Shown here: in pieces, positions 34,350 through 43,772 of the stretch | How the letters are laid out: every line of letters starts with the position of its first letter | Position numbering within the stretch: the first letter of the stretch is position 1 | NCBI GenBank assembly: GCA_963847715.1 | Contig: CAWKAZ010000011.1 | Coordinates: forward strand, 1 to 64,000 | Reading direction: 5' to 3' | Origin: Acidiflorens sp963847715 | Lineage (GTDB): Bacteria > Acidobacteriota > Terriglobia > Terriglobales > Acidobacteriaceae | DNA: 64,000 nucleotides | Position numbers and translations under genes: made by a program | Notes under the pieces: model-generated | Told to the model about the DNA's origin: nothing | Seen by the model: only the letters and a program-made list of their open reading frames with translations | Database searches by the model: none

Positions 34350-35831
34350 TCAGTACCACCCAATCGGCGCTTCGTTCAAATTGATATACACCTGCTTCGT
34401 CTCGAGATACTCTTCGATTCCCCATGGTCCAAGTTCGCGCCCAAAACCGGATTGTTTGTATCCACCCCAGGGTGCTTCGACGTAAGTCGGCTGCATGTGG
34501 TTGACCCACACGATCCCGACTCGCAGCGACTTCACCGCCCGCATGGCTTTGAAAATATCCCGCGTCCAGACCGCCGCCGCCAACCCGTAAGGCGAATCGT
34601 TCGCGATTTTGATCGCATCCTTTTCATCCTCAAATGGAATCACGGCTGCCACAGGACCAAAGATCTCCTCCCGCGCGATGCGGGCGCTGTTATCGACATC
34701 GTAGAAGATCGTGGGCTGCACAAAATATCCCTTAGCAAACTTGTCGGCCCTTCCCCCACCTGAGGCCACCTTCGCTTCTTTCTTCCCGACTTCCAGATAG
34801 GAAAGCACGCGGTCGTATTGCTCCTTCGACACCAAAGATCCCATCTTCGTCTCGCGATCGAGCGGCGGGCCCACTTTGATCTTCTTGGCCTTCTCCGCCA
34901 TGGCTTCGACAAACTTCTTATAAATCGATTTCTGTACCAGAATGCGGCTGCCTGCGGAACAAACTTCCCCCTGATTAATAAAGACGCCAAAAAGCGCGCC
35001 GTCGATAGCTGCTTCGAAATCAGCGTCAGCAAAGAAGATATTCGGAGACTTGCCGCCGAGTTCCAGCGTTACTCGCTTCACGGTATCCGCAGCTTCTTTA
35101 ACAATGATCTTGCCCACGGCCGCCGATCCCGTAAAAGCAATCTTGTTGACGTCCGGATGCCTCACGAGCGGCGAACCGCAAGTCTCGCCAAAGCCAGTCA
35201 CGATGTTCACCACGCCCTTCGGCAGCCCAACTTCGTCGAACCATTTTGCAAGTTCGAGCGCCGTAAGCGGAGTCTGCTCCGCTGGTTTCAGAACGCACGT
35301 ACAACCCGCGGCCAGCGCCGGAGCCAGCTTCCATGCCGCCATGGTCAGCGGATAATTCCACGGAACAATCTGCCCCGCCACGCCCATCGGTTCTTTCAAC
35401 GAGAGACTCATCGCGTTGTCAGGAACCGGATTCACGTACCCGACAACCTTCGTGGCCAGACCTCCGTAGTATTCGAAGCAAGTGGCGACGTCAGCGATGT
35501 CAAACTCAGCTTCCACAATCGGCTTGCCCGAGTTACGGCATTCGAGTTCGGCCAGCATCGGCAAGTTCTGCCGCACCTTCTCAGCCAGCCGGAACAGGGC
35601 GCGTCCACGTTCTTGCGCCGTCGTGGTCGCCCATGGACCTTCCTCAAACGCGGCTTTGGCCGCGGCAACTGCGCGGTTCACATCGTCAGCGCCCGCGTCT
35701 GGCACCTGTGCAATCACTTCTTCGGTTGAAGGATCGTACACAGGAAAGGTCTGGGCTGACTTACTTGCCACGAATTCACCGTTGATCAGCATCGAATAAG
35801 TTTTCACGTCAGCAGTAACTCCACCTGCCAT
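34350..35831 (-). CDS. NAD(P)-dependent aldehyde dehydrogenase, betaine/aminoaldehyde type
   Basis: A 493-aa ALDH-superfamily enzyme. It has the fold's PWNYPLTMAAWKLAPALAAG, FTGSAAVGKII, catalytic Glu in LELGGKSPN, catalytic Cys in NQGEVCSAGSR and EEIFGPV. The closest general type is betaine-aldehyde or 4-aminobutyraldehyde dehydrogenase. In this setting it could oxidise 4-aminobutyraldehyde from putrescine, succinate semialdehyde from GabT, or acetaldehyde from EutBC. The substrate is inferred from neighbours only. Confidence 0.9.
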   Translation of the reverse strand: MAGGVTADVKTYSMLINGEFVASKSAQTFPVYDPSTEEVIAQVPDAGADDVNRAVAAAKAAFEEGPWATTTAQERGRALFRLAEKVRQNLPMLAELECRNSGKPIVEAEFDIADVATCFEYYGGLATKVVGYVNPVPDNAMSLSLKEPMGVAGQIVPWNYPLTMAAWKLAPALAAGCTCVLKPAEQTPLTALELAKWFDEVGLPKGVVNIVTGFGETCGSPLVRHPDVNKIAFTGSAAVGKIIVKEAADTVKRVTLELGGKSPNIFFADADFEAAIDGALFGVFINQGEVCSAGSRILVQKSIYKKFVEAMAEKAKKIKVGPPLDRETKMGSLVSKEQYDRVLSYLEVGKKEAKVASGGGRADKFAKGYFVQPTIFYDVDNSARIAREEIFGPVAAVIPFEDEKDAIKIANDSPYGLAAAVWTRDIFKAMRAVKSLRVGIVWVNHMQPTYVEAPWGGYKQSGFGRELGPWGIEEYLETKQVYINLNEAPIGWY

Positions 35832-35870
35832 AAATCCTCCACGGACAACATAACTTGGGCGCTCTGCCCT

Positions 35871-37289
35871 CTACGTGAGTTTCACCGATTCCAACTGCGA
35901 CGGCTTCAATCGCCCATACACAAAAAAGAAAAACGCAGCCAGCGCCAGAAAGAACAGTGTGAAGCCGAACATCTTTGCCTCATAGCGCCAAACAGAAGTA
36001 ATCTGCTTCGCTGGAAAGAAAGCCAACGCGATCCCCAACGCCGTCGTCACGAAACCGCAGAACCCGGAAATTATGAGCGTGCCGCGCCCGTAGCGTCCAC
36101 CTGACAAATCACCGCGAACAGCAAGCTTCAGCAGCGCGGCAAAGACGTACAAAAACGGCACCAGTTGCAGCACCACCGCCAACGATAGCATGGTCTGAAA
36201 AGCTTCCTGCACGCCGCCGGATGCATAGAAATTGATGACGATCAAAACCAGCGAAACCACCGCCTGCACGATCAACGCGGCGTGGGGCGTCCGATATTTC
36301 GGATGAACTTTGCCCAGCCACGCCGGCATATACGAATCAAGCCCCGCGACAAATGGAATGCGCGCCGAACCGCCCATCCACGCCGAACCAATCCCCGCAA
36401 TCGACAAACTCAACATCAGCGCAAACGGAGTGACGATCCAGGCCACTCCCACTTTCCCAGCCATGTGGCTCACCGCCTGCACGATTCCCTGCAGCACGCT
36501 AATGTCGTTCTTGCCGACGGCCACCAACAGTGTCAAAGTCGCTCCGATATAAAGCAACCCCGAAACCATGCCTCCCCAGGCCACCGCACCCGGCAAGGTT
36601 TTTTGTGGATCCTTAATCTCGTCGCCCATCACGGAGGCCAGTTCAAGTCCGACCAGGCCGAAACAAATTACCCCGAAGGAATTCAGAACAAACCGCGGAT
36701 CGGGCGGGATTCGAAAATCAGCCGCGGTAACCGTCGTCCCGAACTTCGACCAGACGGTAAAGCCGAGAACAATCAGAACCGTTGCGGCTACAAATGTTCC
36801 AATCGCGCCCAGATTATTCAGCCATTTCCCCACACCAAGACCAACAATGTTGATCACTGTGAGCAGCACCAGCAGCGCCAGAGATGCCGTCATGGCGAAC
36901 GCTTTGTTATCGGCCAACGTCGCGTGCCCCGGACCCATCGCAAAAACGGTAACGCCGACGAAATACAGCATCACCGTCGGCACATACAGCATGTTATTGG
37001 TCCAGTAACACCAGCCGGAGAGAAATCCGTGGAAGTCGCCGAAAACCTCTTTCGCCCACAGGTAGACTCCGCCTTCGCCGGGGTAGCGATGCGCAAGTTC
37101 GATCACGGCAATCCCCTGCGGCCAGAAAAAAAGCAGCAGCGAGATGATCCATAGCCAGACGGTCACGCCGCCGTTGGCAGCAATGCTCGGCACCACGTTG
37201 AGATTGAATACGGCGACAACAAACAGCAATACCAGATCAAAGCGTCCCAGGACGCGCTTTAACTCCGGCTGATTGGTATCAGAAGTCAT
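35871..37289 (-). CDS. APC-family amino-acid/amine permease
   Basis: Integral membrane transporter with about twelve hydrophobic segments, of the amino acid-polyamine-organocation superfamily (GVTVWLWIISLLLFFWPQG, YPGEGGVYLWAKEVFG, FGLVGLELASVMGDEIKDP). I choose ATG 37289 (MTSDTNQPELK). The open frame extends to 37331, but the first 14 codons (MARSPDDPIIRSNP) are translated repeat DNA. The gene sits between an aminotransferase and an aldehyde dehydrogenase, suggesting an amine, GABA or amino acid as cargo. Confidence 0.85.
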   Translation of the reverse strand: MTSDTNQPELKRVLGRFDLVLLFVVAVFNLNVVPSIAANGGVTVWLWIISLLLFFWPQGIAVIELAHRYPGEGGVYLWAKEVFGDFHGFLSGWCYWTNNMLYVPTVMLYFVGVTVFAMGPGHATLADNKAFAMTASLALLVLLTVINIVGLGVGKWLNNLGAIGTFVAATVLIVLGFTVWSKFGTTVTAADFRIPPDPRFVLNSFGVICFGLVGLELASVMGDEIKDPQKTLPGAVAWGGMVSGLLYIGATLTLLVAVGKNDISVLQGIVQAVSHMAGKVGVAWIVTPFALMLSLSIAGIGSAWMGGSARIPFVAGLDSYMPAWLGKVHPKYRTPHAALIVQAVVSLVLIVINFYASGGVQEAFQTMLSLAVVLQLVPFLYVFAALLKLAVRGDLSGGRYGRGTLIISGFCGFVTTALGIALAFFPAKQITSVWRYEAKMFGFTLFFLALAAFFFFVYGRLKPSQLESVKLT

Positions 37290-37384
37290 CGGATTTGATC
37301 GGATGATCGGATCATCGGGTGATCGGGCCATCGGATCATCGGTTTCAAATGGCCCGATGACCCGATGGTGAGATGGCCCTATCG
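37290..37384. repeat. Octamer inverted repeat, TGATCGGR/CCCGATGA type
   Basis: About six 8-bp units (TGATCGGA, TCATCGGG, TGATCGGG and so on) at 37291-37340, then an inverse array at 37350-37384 containing the shared core at 37358-37374. It fills the gap between the upstream aminotransferase stop (37387) and the permease ATG (37289), which are on the same strand. Confidence 0.92.
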
Positions 37385-37386
37385 AT

Positions 37387-38778
37387 TTAGTGTGCTACAA
37401 CCGCTCCCAGTCGCTCGTGCTGCGCTGCCGCCAGTGATGGAGCAATGTCGCCAAAAACCGCGAGGTGCTTGTCGATGTCCGCCTCCGAGTGCTGCACGGA
37501 GATCGTCCACTGCTCGTCCCACCAATACGGCTGGCACATCACACCACGGTTCACCATACCGAACCAGTAATGCCGCCACAGATCAACGTCGACCGGCAGC
37601 CAGTCGCGGTAGTTGCGAATCTCCTTCGGATACAGCATCAGCGCACCGTTGACGCCCGCGCTCGCAATGTAAGCTTGCAATCCAGACTTCGCCACAATCT
37701 TCCGATAGCCATCCGTGAGTTTCTCGCTCAGTTTGTCAGTGTGCGCATAATTCGCGCGGGTCAGCACTTCGCGGAATGTCGCGATCCCAGCCGCCATCGA
37801 AATCGGATTCGTATTGTAAGTGCCACCGTGAAACACTTTGTGATCCGATATCAGGCTCATTACCCGCTTGTGGGCACCAAAAGCCGCCAGCGGAAATCCT
37901 CCGCCAATCGACTTCGCCAGGCAGATCATGTCCGGAGTTACGCCAAAGTATTCCGACGCACCGCCCCAGCACAGCTTCGCGCCAGTCTTGACCTCATCAA
38001 AAATAAGCAGCGCGCCATGTTTGTCGCATAGCGTCCGCAGGCCTTCGAGGAATCCCTTCTCCGGCATGCAGAGACCGACGTTCATCATGATCGGCTCAAG
38101 AATGATGGCCGCAATCTGATTCGGATTCTCGCGGAAGCGAAGCTCCACCGTCTCCAGATCATTGAAGGTCGCGATCTGAACGTTGGCGATGCTAGCTTTC
38201 GGAACTCCACCACCACCTGGAATCGGCTTCGGATTCTTGATATCGCCAAAATCATCCGCCGGCGGATGCGGCTTCACGCTGACCAACGCCGCATCATGCA
38301 GCCCGTGGTAGCCGCCTTCGAACTTGATAATCTTGTCGCGCCCGGTAGCCGCCCGCGCAAGACGAATCGTGTGCATCGTGGCTTCCGTACCACTGTTACC
38401 GAAGCGGCACATCTCCACCGGAAAGCGCGTGCAGATTTCCTCGGCCAACTCCCACTCCATGTTGTGCGGCATGCCGTAGGCGGTGCCCTTGTGCAACCGG
38501 CCTTCGACGGCCTTAATCACCGCCGGATGCGAATGCCCAGCCATCAGCGTGCCGAAACACAAATTGTGGTCAAGATACTCATTGCCATCCAGGTCGCGAA
38601 ACTTGCTCCCCGAAGCCTCGGAAACAAAAATAGGATACGGGTCGTAAGCGCGATAGTTGCTGGCCACGCCCAAAGGCAACCGCTTCAAATTCTTCTTATG
38701 CGCTTCGGCGGACTTCGGAGTACGTCGCTCGAAAGTCTCGAGCTCTTTTTTCAACGCGGGGTACATCGTGATCTCCAA
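37387..38778 (-). CDS. Class-III aminotransferase, glutamate-1-semialdehyde aminomutase-like
   Basis: PLP enzyme of 463 aa resembling glutamate-1-semialdehyde 2,1-aminomutase but longer: FGTLMAGHSHPAV, CRFGNSGTEATMHTIRLAR, KFEGGYHGLHDA, LLIFDEVKTGAKL and the PLP-lysine segment CLAKSIGGGFPLAAFG. Housekeeping HemL is about 430 aa and clusters with haem genes. This one heads an amine-degradation gene run, so an amine or amino-acid transaminase or mutase is more likely. It is 65 bases downstream of the Oar-like receptor on the same strand. Confidence 0.85.
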   Translation of the reverse strand: MEITMYPALKKELETFERRTPKSAEAHKKNLKRLPLGVASNYRAYDPYPIFVSEASGSKFRDLDGNEYLDHNLCFGTLMAGHSHPAVIKAVEGRLHKGTAYGMPHNMEWELAEEICTRFPVEMCRFGNSGTEATMHTIRLARAATGRDKIIKFEGGYHGLHDAALVSVKPHPPADDFGDIKNPKPIPGGGGVPKASIANVQIATFNDLETVELRFRENPNQIAAIILEPIMMNVGLCMPEKGFLEGLRTLCDKHGALLIFDEVKTGAKLCWGGASEYFGVTPDMICLAKSIGGGFPLAAFGAHKRVMSLISDHKVFHGGTYNTNPISMAAGIATFREVLTRANYAHTDKLSEKLTDGYRKIVAKSGLQAYIASAGVNGALMLYPKEIRNYRDWLPVDVDLWRHYWFGMVNRGVMCQPYWWDEQWTISVQHSEADIDKHLAVFGDIAPSLAAAQHERLGAVVAH

Positions 38779-38843
38779 GAATACTCAGGCCGGAAAGGCC
38801 ATTAGATTAGACCCGGGCGGAGTGAACCGCCCCGGGGATGCGG

Positions 38844-41800
38844 CTAGAAATAGAACTTCAAAGCAAATTGTACCAAGCGCCCGTCGCGTGCTTGCAGCAC
38901 CTGCCCAAAGGTCGAGTTCGAGAAGTTGCCGTCCGGGTTCACGAACTGGGTCTTGTTGAAGACGTTAAAGAAGTCCGCCCGGAACTGGAAATACTGCGCT
39001 TCTGTAATCGCGACCCTCTTCGAGAAAGTCACGTCCCATTGGTTTTCGCCGGGACCACAACAAATGGACCGCGGAGTGGTGGAGAACGTGCCCTGAGTAG
39101 GATCGTTGAACTGCGCGAGGTTCAGATAACGGTGGGCGCAGTCCGGGGTCATGGTGGCGGAAGTGCAGACAGTGCCATCGGCATGAGACAGAATCTTCGG
39201 GTTCAGCACCTGTGGCGTGGTCCCTGTCATTTGTGGTGCCGCGGTTCCGAAGAAGAACAGACTGCCAATCAACTCGTTGTCATTCTGGGTCTGTATGCGG
39301 ATTGGAAATCCACTCTGGAACTGTGTGATTCCCGACAACTGCCAGTCGTCGAGAATCTTGCCTTTGATCCCTTGGTACTTCGGCACAGGAAGGTCCCAGA
39401 CATAATTGATGACAAACCGTTGCGCCGAGTTAAACAACGAGAGCGAGCGGCTCTTTTTGAAGTCGAACGGATTGAGCGTCTCTTCGAAGCTCGACGCCCA
39501 GTCGAGCGACTTGCTCCAAGTATAGGACGCCTGCAGCTGTAGGCCGTGCGAGAGTCGCTTCTCAAGCATGGTTTGCAACGAGTTGTAAGACGAACTAGCA
39601 ATCGTATCCTCGGCAAAAATATTGGTAAAGAGATCGCCGCTCGCCGGGCAGTTGTTACCGGCGTTCGCGCCGTTCGTTACGCAGTTCGGAGCGCCGTAGG
39701 GCCGCGTTCCCGGCAGGAAAACAGGCGTTCCGGCGATAGTCCCGGTTTGTGCCCCCGTTAAAACCTGATTGTTGGGCAGAGTAAGTGTGCTTCCGATTGG
39801 CAACACGAAGCTGTAGGTATTGTCTTCTCCCGTTGGGCCACAGCCCTGGCCGAGGTTAATCAAATCCAGGCAAGTCTGCGGATTGCCAGCGTTAATATCG
39901 TGGGATGCCAATAACCGATGTCCCTGCGTGCCCACGTAGTTGACCTGCCACAACAGGTCCTTGGTCAGTTCTCGCTGAATGCTGAAGTTGTACTGCGCCG
40001 TGTACTGCGTTCGCAGGTGAGGTTGGAAGTCGCCATAGAGAAGGATCGGTGCCAAGTTTGCCCAGCCGGGATCCTGCCCTCTCGTCGGATTGAGAACTCC
40101 GTTGAAACCATTCGCGGAAATGGTTTGATTCTGTCCCACAAACGGAGTACTGAAAAAAGTATTGAAGAAGCTGGGGCTGCTGCCAAAGGGCGGCTCTGCG
40201 CCGAATTGCTCCAGCACCAACTGTTCCATTGGGTTATAGAAGAGCCCCCACCCCGTACGAATGCTGGTCTTGCCGTTGCTGCCGAACAATTTTCCGAGTA
40301 ACCCGTCGGTGAAGTTGGGGCTGTAGGCAATACCAATCCGCGGCGCGAACGCCTTGTAGTAGGTCGAAGTCATCCCAGCCGGAACACCGGGATCACCAGG
40401 AACAACCAGGCCGGTAGGACAATACGCCAACGTTGAAGGATTTCCGTTCGCATCGAGATTTGAAATCGTGCACGGGAAGGTCTTGCTGTTCTGCCCGGGA
40501 CGGAAGGTTTGGACGTGACCCAAGTGGTCGGTCAACGGCGTATCCAGCTCCCACCGCAGCCCGTAGTTTAGCGTGAGGTTGGGCTTGATCTTCCAGCTGT
40601 CCTGCGCAAACAGATACAAACCAGTGCTGCGAACATTCTCGCGCTGCGCTGAACCCTGCGAGTAAGTGTCTACCAGTCCCAGAAAGTAACCGGGATAATT
40701 ATCGTTCAGGTAGCTGACCGCGTTGGTGCCGGAACTGTTGAAAGTAAAATTCCCGCTGACGTTGTAATACAAGGTCTGGTCAAACCGGGAACGCCGCGTG
40801 TCTGCGCCAAACTTGAGCGTGTGGGTGCCCTTCACCCAGCTCAAGTTGTCAGAAAACTGAAACGAATTCCCCACCTGCGGGAGTTCGCCTTCCCATCCGT
40901 TGCCAATGTTGAAGCCGCCCGAGACGTTCACGAACGGCAGGCCGGTGCGATTGCTGGGCAGGCCTGGAGTAATCCCGGCTTTGCCCGGAGCGACGCCTTG
41001 GGAAGCAACAAAAGAATTGATCGCCGACGAGTCGGAAGTGCCATTAAAACAGTAGGCCGCCGCCGCTCCGGTGCAGAAGCTCGTGACTGCGCCCGTGTTC
41101 TGTGGATGCTGGAAGGTCAGCTGACCTTCGCGCAAGTAGGTGACGCGGAATTCATTAACCAGCGAATTACTGATCGTCCACGTGTGGCTCGGATTCCATT
41201 GCTGGAATCGTTGCTTCACGATGGTGCCGTAGCCGGGAACGTTCGCACCCGATGCCTGAAAGCCGTAGAACGGAGCATTGTCCGTTTCGTCCGTGAAGTA
41301 GTAATAAACGCTCAGATTCTGGCGATCGTTGATCTTGTGATCCACTCGAGCAGTGAACTGGTTCTGGTCATCCGACTCGGTCGGTACCCCTTGGTACTGG
41401 CTACCCGGCAAGTTCGCTGCTGGTAGATACTGCAGCAGGTTCTGCGCCACTGGATCCATGCATGCCGTTGGAATCTGATTGTCGAGTCCGGAGTTGGGCA
41501 GACCCAACGCAGTCACGGTAAAGATGCCGGGATCTACTTGCGAAGGATTAATTGCGTCAGGATGCGCACCGTAGAAAGCTCCCGACTGCACAATCGCAGC
41601 AGGATTCTGCTTCGTAATTGCCGCCGCACACCCGCTCCTGCTGTTCAGGACATCTGCCACGAACTGGTCGTTGATTTGCCCGCCAAAGTTCAACCCGGAG
41701 GTAAGGTCGTTCGCCAGCGCCTGCCCTCCTGCGGAAAAGTCTCCGCCCACTTCCCCTGGCGTTGGCAACTGTACCAATTGCCCCGAGTCGCCCTTGCGGA

Positions 41801-42734
41801 TGCGGCGCCCTTCATAGGTCGCAAAGAAGAACGTGCGGTCCTTCTTGATCGGTCCGCCCAGTGTGCCACCAAACTGGTTCTGGTTAAATTGCGGCTTCAC
41901 CGTATTGAGAAAGCCTTGCGAGTTGAGCACCTTGTTGCGGAAGTACTCGTACACATTCCCATGCAGCGCATTCGTGCCCGACTTGGTAACCACATTCACT
42001 ACGGCGCCTGAGTTCCGCCCGTTCTCAGCATCGAATGTGTTGGTAATAACGCGGAATTCCTCAATCGCGTCCGGCGACGGCTGCACCGCCGCCGCGTTTA
42101 CAAACTGATCATTGGCGTCACCGCCGTTCACGTTGAAGTTGTTGGCACGGCCACGGCCACCGTTGACCGATACCGATCCGGCGGCATCGCTGCCATAAAA
42201 CGTGCCGCCACTCGACCCCAACTGCGATTGCACGCCCGGCTGCAATTGCAGGAACTGATAGGCATCGCGCTGGTTCAGCGGCAATTCATTCACCGACTTG
42301 TTGTTCACGATCGCGCCCAACTGCGTGCTGGTCGTGTCCACAAGCGGCGCTTCCGAAGTCACTTCCACGATCTCCCTCGTCTGACCAATCTCCAGCACGG
42401 AATTGAACGTAACCACTTGGTTCAACTCCACCAAAATCCCTTTGCGTTCGTTTGTCTTGAATCCCGTCAGATCAAACTTCAAGGTATAAATCCCGACTGG
42501 TACCTGGGGGAACCCATAGTCCCCGCTGTCATTCGTCATCGCCTCGCGACTCACGCCCGTCGCTTCATGCGTCGCGGTCACTTTCACGCCCGAAAGCACG
42601 GCGCCCGTCGAATCGGCGACGCGGCCCAGAATACGGCCGCCAGTACCCTGGGCGAAGAGCAGCGTGGAACACATCAGGCACAGGCTCAAGACGATGAGCC
42701 CAGTAATTAACCGGGAAGCCTTCAAAGACGGCAT
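38844..42734 (-). CDS. Oar-like TonB-dependent receptor with carboxypeptidase-regulatory domain
   Basis: A 1296-aa outer-membrane protein. Signal peptide (to about residue 29), then a CarboxypepD_reg-like beta sandwich (GRILGRVADSTGAVLSGVKVTATHEA, about 32-120), a plug domain (VNELPLNQRDAYQFLQLQPGV; FNVNGGDANDQF) and a large beta-barrel ending in the C-terminal aromatic QFALKFYF. Such Oar/SusC-like proteins are expanded in acidobacteria and carry large or scarce nutrients. Its place ahead of amine-utilisation genes and divergent from the cupin regulator suggests it is part of the same system. Ligand unknown. Confidence 0.9.
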   Translation of the reverse strand: MPSLKASRLITGLIVLSLCLMCSTLLFAQGTGGRILGRVADSTGAVLSGVKVTATHEATGVSREAMTNDSGDYGFPQVPVGIYTLKFDLTGFKTNERKGILVELNQVVTFNSVLEIGQTREIVEVTSEAPLVDTTSTQLGAIVNNKSVNELPLNQRDAYQFLQLQPGVQSQLGSSGGTFYGSDAAGSVSVNGGRGRANNFNVNGGDANDQFVNAAAVQPSPDAIEEFRVITNTFDAENGRNSGAVVNVVTKSGTNALHGNVYEYFRNKVLNSQGFLNTVKPQFNQNQFGGTLGGPIKKDRTFFFATYEGRRIRKGDSGQLVQLPTPGEVGGDFSAGGQALANDLTSGLNFGGQINDQFVADVLNSRSGCAAAITKQNPAAIVQSGAFYGAHPDAINPSQVDPGIFTVTALGLPNSGLDNQIPTACMDPVAQNLLQYLPAANLPGSQYQGVPTESDDQNQFTARVDHKINDRQNLSVYYYFTDETDNAPFYGFQASGANVPGYGTIVKQRFQQWNPSHTWTISNSLVNEFRVTYLREGQLTFQHPQNTGAVTSFCTGAAAAYCFNGTSDSSAINSFVASQGVAPGKAGITPGLPSNRTGLPFVNVSGGFNIGNGWEGELPQVGNSFQFSDNLSWVKGTHTLKFGADTRRSRFDQTLYYNVSGNFTFNSSGTNAVSYLNDNYPGYFLGLVDTYSQGSAQRENVRSTGLYLFAQDSWKIKPNLTLNYGLRWELDTPLTDHLGHVQTFRPGQNSKTFPCTISNLDANGNPSTLAYCPTGLVVPGDPGVPAGMTSTYYKAFAPRIGIAYSPNFTDGLLGKLFGSNGKTSIRTGWGLFYNPMEQLVLEQFGAEPPFGSSPSFFNTFFSTPFVGQNQTISANGFNGVLNPTRGQDPGWANLAPILLYGDFQPHLRTQYTAQYNFSIQRELTKDLLWQVNYVGTQGHRLLASHDINAGNPQTCLDLINLGQGCGPTGEDNTYSFVLPIGSTLTLPNNQVLTGAQTGTIAGTPVFLPGTRPYGAPNCVTNGANAGNNCPASGDLFTNIFAEDTIASSSYNSLQTMLEKRLSHGLQLQASYTWSKSLDWASSFEETLNPFDFKKSRSLSLFNSAQRFVINYVWDLPVPKYQGIKGKILDDWQLSGITQFQSGFPIRIQTQNDNELIGSLFFFGTAAPQMTGTTPQVLNPKILSHADGTVCTSATMTPDCAHRYLNLAQFNDPTQGTFSTTPRSICCGPGENQWDVTFSKRVAITEAQYFQFRADFFNVFNKTQFVNPDGNFSNSTFGQVLQARDGRLVQFALKFYF

Positions 42735-42787
42735 GGAACAGATCCTCCAGATCTCGGGGAACAGACTTTGTTAGATCCGAATACAGC

Positions 42788-42826
42788 TTGCGCGCAACCT
42801 AAACCTTGCTATAATCGCGCAAGGTT
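42788..42826. promoter_or_regulatory. Dyad operator overlapping a TATAAT box, divergent promoter region
   Basis: AACCTTGC (42802-42809), nine bases, GCAAGGTT (42819-42826): a perfect 8-bp inverted repeat whose centre contains TATAAT (42810-42815) reading toward the regulator. A second palindrome, TTGCGCGCAA (42788-42797), lies just upstream and shares the TTGC half-site. The gap separates the Oar-like receptor (minus) from the regulator (plus). Autoregulation by the MerR-XRE-cupin protein is a reasonable inference. The same 25 bases recur with two changes at 47027-47051. Confidence 0.65.
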
Positions 42827-42924
42827 ATTGACTTCACAGCCCCCTGTCAAGCAGAAAAGTGCGAGCGGAAAGTGCAGACCCGCTACGAGCCAGCAGGCAG
42901 ATTCGAAAATCGTCTTTCAGAGCT

Positions 42925-43722
42925 ATGTCGAGCGACGCACAAGTCTATCTCAAAATCGGAGACGTGGCGCGACTGGTGGGGATTTCGCCATCCGCGATCC
43001 GCGCTTGGGAACGGCTCGGCTTGACCCGCCCGCACCGCACCGAAAGCCGCTACCGTCTCTACGCGCAGGACGACGTGCGCCTGCTCAAGAAGGCGCGCTA
43101 CTTGCGCAAAGTCCGCGGACTGAACGCAGCAGCTATCGTGCAAATGTTGAAGCGCGAGGGCGCGATCCAGCCCGTCGCCGACAACACCTCCGCCGCGATG
43201 GGGCCGCGATTGCGGCGCTTGCGCACGCAGCGTGGAGTTGGCCTCGCCGAAGTCGCCGCCGCCGCAGGAATTTCCGTTGGCTTTCTTAGCGCCCTCGAAC
43301 GATCGCAGATGAGCGCCTCGGTCGGCACATTGCGCAGGCTAGCACGCTACTACCGCACCAACATCCTTGATTTTTTCGATGCTACCGACCTGAATACTCG
43401 ATTGGTGCGCCCCCCGAAACGCAAAGTGCTCGAAGCTGGTCCCGGTGTGCGCATGGAGTTGCTTGCCTGGGGCAACAAAGTCATGGAACCGCACTTGTTC
43501 CGCATCGCGGCGCAAGCCGGCAGCGGCGAGTCTTACGCCCACGAAGGTGAGGAATTCCTGTTCGTGTTGCGCGGAGAGTTGAAGATCGCTCTCGCCAACG
43601 AGGAGTATCATCTCAAACGCGGCGACAGTTTTTACTTTGAGAGCGCCACCCCGCATCGTTGGACAAATCCCGGTCGCACGGAGACCTGGCTGTTGTGGGT
43701 CAACACGCCGCCAACTTTCTAG
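42925..43722 (+). CDS. MerR-type / XRE-type HTH / cupin fusion regulator
   Basis: A three-domain transcription factor of about 265 aa. A MerR-like HTH comes first (YLKIGDVARLVGISPSAIRAWE, RLGLTRPHR), then an XRE-family HTH (RLRRLRTQRGVGLAEVAAAA, ISVGFLSALERSQ), then a cupin_2 sensor (PHLFRIAAQAG, HEGEEFLFVLRGEL, LKRGDSFYFESATPHRW). XRE-cupin proteins such as PuuR regulate polyamine catabolism; an added MerR domain is unusual. I choose ATG 42925 (MSSDAQVY) over the longer frame from 42859. It is divergent from the Oar-like receptor and just upstream of the PotD-like gene, fitting control of the amine island. Confidence 0.85.
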   Translation: MSSDAQVYLKIGDVARLVGISPSAIRAWERLGLTRPHRTESRYRLYAQDDVRLLKKARYLRKVRGLNAAAIVQMLKREGAIQPVADNTSAAMGPRLRRLRTQRGVGLAEVAAAAGISVGFLSALERSQMSASVGTLRRLARYYRTNILDFFDATDLNTRLVRPPKRKVLEAGPGVRMELLAWGNKVMEPHLFRIAAQAGSGESYAHEGEEFLFVLRGELKIALANEEYHLKRGDSFYFESATPHRWTNPGRTETWLLWVNTPPTF

Positions 43723-43772
43723 TTCCCCAAAGCGAGCCTTGCGGTTAAGATTCTGACCGGAAGGACGTAAGC

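Noticed and set aside
37387..38778. Calling this gene hemL
   Set aside because: It resembles glutamate-1-semialdehyde aminomutase but is longer and sits in an amine-catabolic cluster, not with haem genes.
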